A DNA stretch of 11,183 nucleotides from Alphaproteobacteria bacterium. GTDB lineage: Bacteria > Pseudomonadota > Alphaproteobacteria > Geminicoccales > Geminicoccaceae. Under the pieces are notes generated by a model, which worked only from the letters and a program-made list of their open reading frames with translations, did no database searches and had not been told where the DNA came from. This document shows, piece after piece, positions 1 through 9,279 of the stretch. A program made the position numbers and the translations under genes. Location of the stretch: assembly GCA_026982585.1 (NCBI GenBank), contig JALSGW010000321.1, forward strand, positions 1 through 11,183, read 5' to 3'. Numbering within the stretch: position 1 is the stretch's first letter; every line of letters starts with the position of its first letter.

Positions 1-1672
<1,672 letters not shown>

Positions 1673-1703
1673 GCGACACAGACGAGAGACGGAGAGGTGA
1701 GCC

Positions 1704-2894
<1,191 letters not shown>

Positions 2895-2912
2895 GGGGAA
2901 TCCGGGGATTGC

Positions 2913-2918
2913 AGGAGG
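2913..2918 (+). promoter_or_regulatory. Strong Shine-Dalgarno site for rpsJ
   Basis: AGGAGG lies ten bases before the rpsJ ATG at 2929 and fixes that start. It sits in the 34-nt tuf–rpsJ gap, the longest non-coding stretch in the window. No -35/-10 pair and no long leader is visible there. Confidence 0.85.
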
Positions 2919-2928
2919 GCGGGCCGCC

Positions 2929-3235
<307 letters not shown>

Positions 3236-3237
<2 letters not shown>

Positions 3238-3240
3238 GGG
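3236..3240 (+). promoter_or_regulatory. Ribosome binding site of rplC, overlapping the rpsJ stop
   Basis: AGGGG overlaps the rpsJ TAG and lies seven bases before ATG 3248. It supports that start over the in-frame ATG at 3218, which lies inside rpsJ and would add ten residues unlike any L3 N-terminus. Confidence 0.6.
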
Positions 3241-3247
3241 CCCGCCG

Positions 3248-3979
3248 ATGCGCACCGGATTGATCGCCCAGAAGGTCGGCATGACGCGGCTGTTCGGCGT
3301 GGACGGCAGCCATGTGCCCGTCACCGTGCTCAAGGTGGAGGACTGCGAGGTGGTGGCGGTGCGCACCCGGGAGCGGGACGGTTATGTGGCGGTCCAGCTC
3401 GGCGCCGGGCGGGCCAAGCCGAAGAACGTGACCAAGCCGATGCGGGGTCATTTCGCCAAGGCCAAGGTGGAGCCGAAGCGCAAGCTGGCCGAGTTCCGGG
3501 TCTCGGAGGATGCGCTGCTGGAGCCCGGGGTGCGGCTGCATGCCGGTCATTTCGTGGCCGGCCAGTATGTGGACGTGACCGGGATCTCGATCGGCAAGGG
3601 GTTCGCCGGCCCCATGAAGCGGCACGGCTTCGGCGGCCTGCGGGCCAGCCACGGGGTGTCGCTCGCGCACCGTTCGCACGGCTCCACCGGCCAGCGCCAG
3701 GATCCCGGCAAGGTGTTCAAGGGCAAGAAGATGGCCGGGCACATGGGGCATCGGCGGGTGACGGTGCAGAACCTCGAGGTGTTCGGCGTCGATCCCGAGC
3801 GCGGTCTGATCCTGGTCAAGGGTGCGGTGCCCGGGCCGCGGGGCGGCTGGGTGCTGGTGCGCGATGCGGTGAAGAAGCCCCTGCCCAAGGAGGCGCCCTG
3901 GCCGGCCGCGGTGGTGCAGGGCGGCGAGGCGCTCGAGGTGCATGTGGTGGGCGAGGATCAACAGGCGGGCGAGGAGTGA
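3248..3979 (+). CDS. rplC: 50S ribosomal protein L3, 243 aa
   Basis: L3 is an early-assembly 50S protein that binds 23S rRNA near its 3' end and sends a loop toward the peptidyl transferase centre. The N-terminus MRTGLIAQKVGMTRLF is diagnostic. The central loop carries KGFAGPMKRHGFGG, then ASHGVSLAHRSHGSTGQRQ and DPGKVFKGKKMAGHMG. The Gln-containing GQRQ segment (residues 148-151) matches the region where PrmB methylates L3 in enterobacteria; modification here is only possible by analogy. AGHMG rather than AGQMG is common in alphaproteobacteria. The protein is longer than E. coli L3 (209 aa) because of a C-terminal tail of about 30 residues ending in an acidic stretch (EDQQAGEE); such tails occur in alphaproteobacterial L3. 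It lies ten bases after rpsJ and three bases before rplD. Confidence 0.98.
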   Translation: MRTGLIAQKVGMTRLFGVDGSHVPVTVLKVEDCEVVAVRTRERDGYVAVQLGAGRAKPKNVTKPMRGHFAKAKVEPKRKLAEFRVSEDALLEPGVRLHAGHFVAGQYVDVTGISIGKGFAGPMKRHGFGGLRASHGVSLAHRSHGSTGQRQDPGKVFKGKKMAGHMGHRRVTVQNLEVFGVDPERGLILVKGAVPGPRGGWVLVRDAVKKPLPKEAPWPAAVVQGGEALEVHVVGEDQQAGEE

Positions 3980-3982
3980 GCC

Positions 3983-4603
3983 ATGCAGCTGCCGATCCGC
4001 AACCTCGCCGGCGAGCAGGTGGGGCAGATCGAGCTGGACGAGTCGGTGTTCGGGGTCGAGGTGCGGCCGGACATCCTGCATCGGGTGGTGGTGTGGCAGC
4101 TGGCCAAGCGTCGGCAGGGCACCCACAAGGTCAAGACGCGGGGCGAGGTGGCCTATTCCAAGCGCAAGCTCTATCGCCAGAAGGGTCTCGGGCGGGCGCG
4201 CCACGGCAGCCGCGGGGCCAACATCTTCGTGGGCGGCGGGCGCGCCTTCGGACCCCGGCCGCGGGACCATGCCATCGACCTGCCCAAGAAGGTGCGGCGG
4301 CTCGGTCTCAAGTGCGCGCTCGCGGACAAGCTGCGGGGCGAGCGGCTGTGGATCATGGACGGGCTTGCGCTGGAGGAGCCGAAGACCAAGCTGCTCTGGC
4401 AGCGTCTTCTGGCGCTCGGGTTGCGGGATGTGCTGATCGTCACCGGCGGCGAGCCGGATGCCAACTTCCGGCTGGCGGCCCGCAACCTGCCCAAAGTGCA
4501 GTTGCTGCCGCAGATCGGCGCCAATGTGTACGACATTCTGCGGCATGAGCATCTGGTGCTCACCCCGGATGCGGTGGAACGGCTCCAGGAGCGGCTGCGA
4601 TGA
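3983..4603 (+). CDS. rplD: 50S ribosomal protein L4, 206 aa
   Basis: L4 binds 23S rRNA domain I and its extended loop lines the narrowest part of the peptide exit tunnel. In E. coli it also represses its own S10 operon and is involved in RNase E regulation. Recognisable parts are VVVWQLAKRRQGTHKVKTRGEV (about 35-56), the tunnel loop QKGLGRARHGS (66-76) with GGGRAFGP after it, and the C-terminal EEPKTKLLWQRL and VLIVTGGEPDANFRLAARNL segments. Length is normal (E. coli 201). The tunnel motif usually reads QKGTGRAR or a close variant; here residue 69 is Leu (codon CTC at 4187). ATG 3983 has GAGGAG at 3971-3976. The last four bases overlap the rplW start as ATGA, suggesting coupled translation. 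Identification is certain. Confidence 0.98.
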   Translation: MQLPIRNLAGEQVGQIELDESVFGVEVRPDILHRVVVWQLAKRRQGTHKVKTRGEVAYSKRKLYRQKGLGRARHGSRGANIFVGGGRAFGPRPRDHAIDLPKKVRRLGLKCALADKLRGERLWIMDGLALEEPKTKLLWQRLLALGLRDVLIVTGGEPDANFRLAARNLPKVQLLPQIGANVYDILRHEHLVLTPDAVERLQERLR

Positions 4604-4893
4604 GCGCAATCAGGCACTATGACGTGATCATCCGGCCGATTGTGACCGAGAAGACCACCCGGTTGCTCGAGCACAACCAGGTGGCGTTCGAGGTGCGCAA
4701 GGACGCCACCAAGCCGGAGATCAAGGCGGCGGTGGAGGCGCTGTTCGGGGTCAAGGTGGAGAAGGTCAACACCCTGATCGTCAAGGGCAAGCGCAAGGGG
4801 TTTCGCGGCCGCATGGGCCGGCGCAAGGACTGGAAGAAGGCCTATGTGCGCCTGGCCGAGGGGCACAGCATCGACGTCATGACGGGGGTGTGA
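4600..4893 (+). CDS. rplW: 50S ribosomal protein L23, 97 aa
   Basis: L23 sits at the exit-tunnel rim of the 50S subunit and is the docking site for trigger factor and the signal recognition particle. The protein has the family pattern: YDVIIRPIVTEKTTRLLE near the N-terminus, VRKDATKPEIKAAVEALFGVKVEKVNTL in the middle, and the basic loop KGKRKGFRGRMGRRKDWKKAYVRL before the end. Length is typical. The start overlaps the rplD stop by four bases (ATGA), with AGGAG at 4587-4591 inside rplD. Four bases separate its TGA from rplB. Confidence 0.98.
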   Translation: MSAIRHYDVIIRPIVTEKTTRLLEHNQVAFEVRKDATKPEIKAAVEALFGVKVEKVNTLIVKGKRKGFRGRMGRRKDWKKAYVRLAEGHSIDVMTGV

Positions 4894-4897
4894 GGCG

Positions 4898-5740
4898 ATG
4901 GCGCTCAAGACCTACAAGCCGACGAGCCCCGGGCGGCGCCAGCTGGTGCTGGTGGACCGCGGCGAGCTGTGGAAGGGCAAGCCGGTCAAGGCGCTCACGG
5001 TGGGCCTGACCAAGAGCGGCGGGCGCAACAACCAGGGGCGGATCACGGTCTGGCAGCGCGGCGGCGGGCACAAGCGCCGCTATCGGCTGGTGGACTTCCG
5101 GCGCCGCAAGTTCGGGGTGCCGGCGGTGGTGGAGCGGCTCGAGTACGATCCCAACCGGACCGCCTTCATCGCGCTCATCAAGTACGAGGACGGGGAGCTC
5201 AGCTACATCCTGGCGCCGCAGCGGCTCAAGCCGGGCGATGTGGTGGTGGCGGACGAGCGGGTGGAGGTGAAGCCGGGCAACGCCGCGCCCATCGGCAACA
5301 TTCCGATCGGCGCCATCGTCCACAATGTCGAGCTCAAGCCCGGCAAGGGCGGGCAGCTCGCGCGGGCGGCCGGCACCTATGCGCAGATCATCGGCCGCGA
5401 CGGCGACTACACCCAGCTGCGGCTCGCCTCGGGGGAGATCCGGCTCGTGCATGCGCGCTGTATGGCCACCATCGGCGCGGTGTCCAATCCCGATCACGCC
5501 AACATCAGTCTCGGCAAGGCGGGACGGTCGCGCTGGCGGGGGCGCAGGCCGCATGTGCGCGGGGTGGCGATGAATCCCATCGATCATCCGCACGGCGGCG
5601 GCGAGGGGCGCACCTCCGGCGGCCGCCATCCGGTCAGCCCGTGGGGCAAGCCGACCAAGGGTGCGCGCACCCGGCGCAACAAGCGCACCGACAAGTTCAT
5701 CCTGCGCAGCCGTCATCTGGCCAAGACACGGAAGGTGTAG
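4898..5740 (+). CDS. rplB: 50S ribosomal protein L2, 280 aa
   Basis: L2 is a primary 23S rRNA-binding protein needed for subunit association and for the structure of the peptidyl transferase centre. The N-terminus MALKTYKPTSPGRRQLVLVDR, the middle segment GGGHKRRYRLVDFRR, and the C-terminal block MNPIDHPHGGGEGR identify it. His230 in that block corresponds to E. coli His229, a residue linked by mutagenesis to peptidyl transferase activity. Length is within the usual 273-280 range. The start follows rplW by four bases, with GGGGG at 4884-4888 as the likely ribosome binding site. It stops with TAG, four bases before rpsS. Nothing is truncated or missing. Confidence 0.99.
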   Translation: MALKTYKPTSPGRRQLVLVDRGELWKGKPVKALTVGLTKSGGRNNQGRITVWQRGGGHKRRYRLVDFRRRKFGVPAVVERLEYDPNRTAFIALIKYEDGELSYILAPQRLKPGDVVVADERVEVKPGNAAPIGNIPIGAIVHNVELKPGKGGQLARAAGTYAQIIGRDGDYTQLRLASGEIRLVHARCMATIGAVSNPDHANISLGKAGRSRWRGRRPHVRGVAMNPIDHPHGGGEGRTSGGRHPVSPWGKPTKGARTRRNKRTDKFILRSRHLAKTRKV

Positions 5741-5744
5741 GATC

Positions 5745-6023
5745 ATGCCGCGTTCGGTGTGGAAGGGTCCGTTCGTCGATCCGCATCTGATCAAGAAGGC
5801 GGAGCGGGTGAAGGCTTCGGGCCGCAACGAGATCATCAAGACCTGGTCGCGGCGCTCCACCATCCTGCCGGAGTTCGTGGGGCTGACCTTTGCGGTCTAC
5901 AACGGCAAGAAGTTCATCCCGGTCTATGTGACCGAGAACATGGTGGGTCACAAGTTCGGCGAATTCGCGCCGACCCGTACCTTCTACGGGCATGGCGCGG
6001 ACAAGAAGGCGAGGCGAGGTTAG
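5745..6023 (+). CDS. rpsS: 30S ribosomal protein S19, 92 aa
   Basis: S19 is a 30S head protein that partners S13 and contacts the 50S subunit and the A-site tRNA region. The sequence begins MPRSVWKGPFVDPHLIKKAE and continues with IIKTWSRRSTILPEFVG, FAVYNGKKFIPVYVTENMVGHKFGEFAPTRTF and a basic C-terminus ending KKARRG, all diagnostic of S19. Length is normal (E. coli 92). The frame is open further upstream inside rplB, but ATG 5745 gives the family N-terminus and has AAGGTG at 5732-5737. It lies between rplB and rplV as usual and stops with TAG two bases before rplV. Confidence 0.98.
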   Translation: MPRSVWKGPFVDPHLIKKAERVKASGRNEIIKTWSRRSTILPEFVGLTFAVYNGKKFIPVYVTENMVGHKFGEFAPTRTFYGHGADKKARRG

Positions 6024-6025
6024 GC

Positions 6026-6409
6026 ATGGGCAAGCGCAAGGCTCCGCGCAGGCTCGCCGACAATGAGGCGCTGGCGGTGGCGCGTCGGCTGCGCACCAGC
6101 CCGCGCAAGCTCAATCTGGTGGCGGCGATGATCCGCGGCATGGAGGTGGGCAAGGCGCTGGTGGCGCTGGAGTTCACCCGCAAGAAGGCGGCCCGGTTCG
6201 TCAAGAAGGCGCTCGAGTCGGCGATCGCCAATGCCGAGAACAACCACGGGCTGGACGTCGACCGGCTGGTGGTGGCGGAGGCCTCGGTGGGCAAGGATCT
6301 GGTGCTCAAGCGCTATCGGCCGCGCGCCCGCGGGCGGGTGGGACGGATTTTGAAATACTACTCCCAGCTGCGGATCGTGGTGCGGGAGCGGCAGGAGGAG
6401 GCGGCCTGA
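6026..6409 (+). CDS. rplV: 50S ribosomal protein L22, 127 aa
   Basis: L22 contacts all 23S rRNA domains, and its long beta-hairpin lines the exit tunnel beside L4, a site of macrolide-resistance mutations. Visible signatures are VARRLRTSPRKLNLVAAMIRG, the helix FVKKALESAIANAENNHGLD, and the hairpin region KRYRPRARGRVGRILKYYSQLRIVVRE. The protein is longer than E. coli L22 (110 aa) mainly at the ends, as usual in alphaproteobacteria. ATG 6026 is two bases after the rpsS TAG, and its binding site must lie in the 3' end of rpsS (GAGGCGAGG just before). Its TGA shares the final A with the rpsC start (TGATG), so rpsC is probably translated by reinitiation as well as through its own site. Confidence 0.98.
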   Translation: MGKRKAPRRLADNEALAVARRLRTSPRKLNLVAAMIRGMEVGKALVALEFTRKKAARFVKKALESAIANAENNHGLDVDRLVVAEASVGKDLVLKRYRPRARGRVGRILKYYSQLRIVVRERQEEAA

Positions 6410-7095
6410 TGGGGCAGAAGGTCAATCCGATCGGGCTTCGGGTGGGGATCAACCGCACCTGGGATTCGCGCTGGTTCGCGAAAAAGCGGGAATATCGGGA
6501 GCTGCTCGCCGAGGACCTGCGCATCCGCGCCTTTCTCGAGCGGCGGCTTGCGGCGGCGGGGATCTCGCGCATCGTCATCGAGCGGCCGGCCAAGAAGGCC
6601 CGCATCACCATCTACACGGCCCGGCCCGGGGTGGTGATCGGTAAGCGGGGCCAAGAGATCGACGCCCTGCGCAAGGAGCTCGCCGCCATGTGCCCGGCGG
6701 ATGTGCAGCTCAACCTGGTGGAGGTGCGCAAGCCCGAGCTGGACGCCAAGCTGGTGGCGGAGAACGTGGCCCAGCAGCTGGAGCGGCGGGTGACCTTCCG
6801 GCGGGCGATGAAGCGGGCGGTGCAGGCGGCCATGCGCATGGGGGCGCAGGGCATCAAGGTGGAGGTGGCGGGCCGTCTCGGCGGGGCCGAGATCGCCCGC
6901 AGCGAATGGTACCGCGAGGGGCGGGTGCCCCTGCACACACTGCGGGCGAACATCGACTTCGGCCGCGCCACCGCCTTCACCCCCTACGGCACCTGCGGGG
7001 TGAAGGTGTGGGTCTTCAAGGGCGAGATCATGGAGCACGATCCGATGGCCTACGATCGCCAGTTCGCCCAGCAGAGCGCGGGCCGCACGGCATAG
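6409..7095 (+). CDS. rpsC: 30S ribosomal protein S3, 228 aa
   Basis: S3 is a 30S head protein at the mRNA entry tunnel, where with S4 and S5 it contributes to mRNA unwinding. The N-terminus MGQKVNPIGLRVGINRTWDSRWF is diagnostic. The KH RNA-binding domain carries its GxxG loop as VIGKRGQEI. The C-terminal domain shows FRRAMKRAVQAAMRMGAQGIKVEVAGRLGGAEIAR and the ending PYGTCGVKVWVFKGEI. Length is close to E. coli (233). The start overlaps the last base of rplV, and AGGAGG at 6393-6398 sits ten bases upstream. It stops with TAG. Identification is certain. Confidence 0.99.
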   Translation: MGQKVNPIGLRVGINRTWDSRWFAKKREYRELLAEDLRIRAFLERRLAAAGISRIVIERPAKKARITIYTARPGVVIGKRGQEIDALRKELAAMCPADVQLNLVEVRKPELDAKLVAENVAQQLERRVTFRRAMKRAVQAAMRMGAQGIKVEVAGRLGGAEIARSEWYREGRVPLHTLRANIDFGRATAFTPYGTCGVKVWVFKGEIMEHDPMAYDRQFAQQSAGRTA

Positions 7096-7108
7096 GGGGT
7101 GGCGAGCG

Positions 7109-7540
7109 ATGCTGCAGCCGAAGCGCACCAAGTACCGCAAGGTCCAGAAGGGCCGGATCCGGGGCCTGGCCAAGGGCGGCTTCACGCTCAACTACGGCGC
7201 CTATGGCATGAAGGCGCTCGAGCCGGAGCGGGTCACCGCGCGGCAGATCGAGGCGGCCAGGCGGGCGATCGTGCGCCATCTCAAGCGCACGGGGCGGGTG
7301 TGGATCCGGGTCTTTCCCGACAAGCCGGTGACCAAGAAGCCCGCCGAAGTGCGCATGGGCAAGGGCAAGGGATCGGTGGAGTACTGGGTGGCGGTGGTGA
7401 AGCCCGGGCGGATTTTGTTCGAGATCGACGGCGTGCCGGAGGAGCTCGCGCGCCGGGCGATCGAGCTCGGATCGGCCAAGCTGCCCATCAAGACCAAGTT
7501 CGTCACCCGCGCAACGGGCGCTGGAGGAGCGCAGGCATGA
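7109..7540 (+). CDS. rplP: 50S ribosomal protein L16, 143 aa
   Basis: L16 is a late-assembly 50S protein beside the A-site tRNA elbow and helps shape the peptidyl transferase centre. The N-terminus MLQPKRTKYRKVQKGRIRGL, the middle LTARQIEAARRA-like segment (here VTARQIEAARRAIVR), WIRVFPDKPVTKKP, RMGKGKGSVEYWVA and DGVPEELARRAI are all family signatures. Arg82 before MGKGKG aligns with E. coli Arg81, which is hydroxylated by YcfD; modification here is unknown. The C-terminus extends about six residues past the usual length. ATG 7109 has AGGGGGT at 7094-7100 overlapping the rpsC stop. Its own end overlaps the rpmC start as ATGA. Confidence 0.98.
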   Translation: MLQPKRTKYRKVQKGRIRGLAKGGFTLNYGAYGMKALEPERVTARQIEAARRAIVRHLKRTGRVWIRVFPDKPVTKKPAEVRMGKGKGSVEYWVAVVKPGRILFEIDGVPEELARRAIELGSAKLPIKTKFVTRATGAGGAQA

Positions 7541-7761
7541 AGGCGGCGGAGCTTCGCGGCAAGAGTTTCGAGGAGCTCAAGAGCCTTCTGCTTGAGCTCA
7601 AGAAGGAGCAGTTCAACTTGCGGTTCCAGAAGGCGACGGGTCAGTTGGAGAACACCGCGCGCATCCGCCAGGTGCGGCGCGACATCGCCCGGGTGAAGAC
7701 GGTGATGCACGAGATGGCGCGGGCGCGTCGGGCCCAGGCCTCTCCGAAGCAGGGAGGATGA
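7537..7761 (+). CDS. rpmC: 50S ribosomal protein L29, 74 aa
   Basis: L29 is a small all-helical 50S protein near the tunnel exit, next to L23. The sequence MKAAELRGKSFEELKSLLLELKKEQFNLRFQKATGQLENTARIRQVRRDIARVKTVM can be followed by eye as the classic two-helix hairpin; key marks are ELKKEQFNLRFQ and the RIRQVRRDIAR helix. ATG 7537 is chosen because it gives the standard N-terminus, overlaps the rplP stop as ATGA, and has GGAGG at 7523-7527. It carries a short basic and polar tail (ARRAQASPKQGG) beyond E. coli L29 (63 aa). Its TGA lies three bases before rpsQ, whose binding site lies within this tail. Confidence 0.97.
   Translation: MKAAELRGKSFEELKSLLLELKKEQFNLRFQKATGQLENTARIRQVRRDIARVKTVMHEMARARRAQASPKQGG
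7752..7757 (+). promoter_or_regulatory. Shine-Dalgarno site that fixes the rpsQ start
   Basis: GGGAGG inside the end of rpmC lies seven bases before ATG 7765. A competing ATG at 7758 in another frame directly abuts this site and is too close to be used; it would also encode a protein unlike S17. Confidence 0.7.
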
Positions 7762-7764
7762 GGG

Positions 7765-8031
7765 ATGCCGAGGCGGATCCTGCAGGGCGTGGTGGTGAGC
7801 GACAAGATGGACAAGACGGTGATCGTGCGGGTGGACCGGCTGGTGATGCACCCGCTCTACAAGAAGTACATCCGGCGCTCCAAGCGCTATCCCGCCCACG
7901 ATCCCGAGAACCGGTGTCGGGTGGGCGATGTGGTGCGCATCCGCGAGTGCCGGCCGCTCTCCAAGACCAAGCGCTTCGAGGTGCTCTACGAGGAGGCGGC
8001 GGCTGCGTCGGTGGCGGAGGGTGAGGCATGA
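7765..8031 (+). CDS. rpsQ: 30S ribosomal protein S17, 88 aa
   Basis: S17 is a primary 16S rRNA-binding protein of the 30S body, an OB-fold assembled early. Family signatures are MPRRILQGVVVSDKMDKTVIVRVDR, HPLYKKYIRRSKRYPAHDPEN and the segment VGDVVRIRECRPLSKTKRFEVL. Length is close to E. coli (84). The tail (EEAAAASVAEGEA) is acidic and Ala-rich and follows the folded core; such tails vary between species. ATG 7765 is set by GGGAGG at 7752-7757. It is the last gene of the S10 group. Its stop overlaps the rplN start as ATGA, so the S10 and spc groups are joined without a gap. Confidence 0.98.
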   Translation: MPRRILQGVVVSDKMDKTVIVRVDRLVMHPLYKKYIRRSKRYPAHDPENRCRVGDVVRIRECRPLSKTKRFEVLYEEAAAASVAEGEA

Positions 8032-8396
8032 TCCAGCCCGAGACCCAGCTCGAGGTGGCGGACAATTCCGGCGCCCGGCGCATCCAGTGCATCCGGGTGC
8101 TGGGCGGATCGCGCCGGCGTTATGGATCGGTGGGGGACATCATCGTCTGTTCGGTGAAGGAGGCGATCCCCCGCGGCAAGGTGAAGAAGGGCGATGTGGT
8201 GCATGCGGTGATCGTGCGCACCCGCACCCCGATCAAGCGGCCCGACGGGTCGGCGATCCGCTTCGACAAGAACGCGGCGGTGCTCATCAATCGCCAGGGC
8301 GAGCCGATCGGCACGCGCATCTTCGGGCCGGTGCCGCGGGAGCTCCGCGCCAAGCGGTTCATGAAGATCATCTCGCTCGCGCCGGAGGTGTTGTGA
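8028..8396 (+). CDS. rplN: 50S ribosomal protein L14, 122 aa
   Basis: L14 lies on the subunit interface of the 50S, contacts 16S rRNA helix 14, and is the binding site of the silencing factor RsfS. The protein begins MIQPETQLEVADNSGARRIQCIRVLGG and continues with VGDIIVCSVKEAIPRGKVKKGDVVHAVIVRT and FDKNAAVLIN, ending FGPVPRELRAKRFMKIISLAPEVL. Length (122) is typical. It is the first gene of the spc group, and its start overlaps the rpsQ stop by four bases, with GGAGG at 8016-8020. Its stop shares a base with rplX (TGATG). In E. coli a promoter precedes this gene group; there is no room for an intergenic one here. Confidence 0.99.
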   Translation: MIQPETQLEVADNSGARRIQCIRVLGGSRRRYGSVGDIIVCSVKEAIPRGKVKKGDVVHAVIVRTRTPIKRPDGSAIRFDKNAAVLINRQGEPIGTRIFGPVPRELRAKRFMKIISLAPEVL

Positions 8397-8713
8397 TGGC
8401 GGCGCGGATCAAAAAGGGCGATCGGGTGGTGGTGATCGCCGGCCGCGACAAGGGCAAGGTCGGAGAGGTGCTGAAGGTGTTTCCCAAGGAGCAGCGGGCG
8501 ATCGTGCAGGGGGTCAATCTGGTCAAGCGGCATCAGCGCCCCACGCCCCGGGATCCGGGCGGCATCGTCACCAAGGAGGCGCCGATCCACCTCTCCAACC
8601 TCGCCCACATCGATCCCAAGGACGGCAAGCCGACCCGGATCGGCTTCCGCTTCCTCGAGGACGGGCGCAAGGTGCGCTACGCCAAGCGCTCCGGTGAGCT
8701 CATCGACCGCTGA
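8396..8713 (+). CDS. rplX: 50S ribosomal protein L24, 105 aa
   Basis: L24 is an assembly-initiating protein that binds near the 5' end of 23S rRNA. The KOW motif is clear near the N-terminus (KKGDRVVVIAGRDKGKVGEVLKV), followed by VQGVNLVKRHQRP, GGIVTKEAPIHLSNL and a C-terminal GFRFLEDGRKVRYAKRSGELID. Length is typical (E. coli 104). ATG 8396 overlaps the last base of rplN, and GGAGGTG at 8384-8390 is a strong binding site. It ends in TGA eight bases before rplE; the E. coli S8 repressor site lies across the equivalent junction but is not apparent here. Confidence 0.98.
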   Translation: MAARIKKGDRVVVIAGRDKGKVGEVLKVFPKEQRAIVQGVNLVKRHQRPTPRDPGGIVTKEAPIHLSNLAHIDPKDGKPTRIGFRFLEDGRKVRYAKRSGELIDR

Positions 8714-8721
8714 GGTGATCC

Positions 8722-9264
8722 ATGGCGCGGCTCAAGCGATATTACGAGGAAGAGCTCAAGCCGAAGCTGATCGAGCGGTTCGGCTACAAGAACCCCATGC
8801 AGGTGCCCAGGCTCGAGAAAATCGTGCTCAACATGGGGGTGGGCGAGGCGGTCCAGGACGCCAAGAAGATCGAGCATGCCATGCGCGATCTGGCGCTCAT
8901 CAGCGGCCAGAAGCCGGTGGTCTGCCAGGCGCGCAAGTCGGTGGCCAATTTCAAGCTGCGCAAGGGCATGCCGATCGGCTGCAAGGTGACCTTGCGGCGG
9001 GAGCGTATGTACGAGTTCCTGGACCGGCTGGTGCACATCGCCCTGCCGCGGGTGCGGGACTTCCGGGGTCTGTCGCCGAAGAGTTTCGACGGCCGCGGCA
9101 ACTACGCCTTCGGCATCCGCGAGCAGATCGTGTTTCCGGAGATCAACTACGACGAGATCGACGAGATCCGCGGTCTCGACGTCATCATCTGCACCACCGC
9201 GCGCACGGACGAGGAGGCGCGAGCGCTGCTCGAGGGGTTCAATCTGCCGTTTCGGCGGCAATGA
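8722..9264 (+). CDS. rplE: 50S ribosomal protein L5, 180 aa
   Basis: L5 binds 5S rRNA with L18 and L25-type proteins and forms an intersubunit bridge with S13. Diagnostic segments are RLKRYYEEELKPKLIERFGYKNPMQVPRLEKIVLNMGVGEA, GQKPVVCQARKSVANFKLRKGMPIGCKVTLRRERMYEFLDRLV, LPRVRDFRGL, FDGRGNYAFGIREQIVFPEINYDEID and the C-terminal ALLEGFNLPFRRQ, which is typical of alphaproteobacteria. Length matches E. coli (179). ATG 8722 follows AGGTGATC (8713-8720), a good match to the extended anti-Shine-Dalgarno sequence with the AGG core six bases upstream. Fifteen bases separate it from rpsN. Confidence 0.98.
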   Translation: MARLKRYYEEELKPKLIERFGYKNPMQVPRLEKIVLNMGVGEAVQDAKKIEHAMRDLALISGQKPVVCQARKSVANFKLRKGMPIGCKVTLRRERMYEFLDRLVHIALPRVRDFRGLSPKSFDGRGNYAFGIREQIVFPEINYDEIDEIRGLDVIICTTARTDEEARALLEGFNLPFRRQ

Positions 9265-9279
9265 CGGGGAGACCCGAGG

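Noticed and set aside
1673..1703. Possible promoter in the fusA–tuf gap
   Set aside because: The 31 bases contain only a purine-rich binding site and no recognisable -35 or -10 element.
2899..2910. Small inverted repeat AATC-CGGG-GATT between tuf and rpsJ
   Set aside because: The stem is only four pairs (or five with a two-base loop) and no run of T follows, so it is not credible as a terminator or attenuator.
4877..5863. 328-codon open frame on the minus strand opposite rplB and rpsS
   Set aside because: It mirrors conserved L2 and S19 codons, has no binding site of note and no recognisable protein family.
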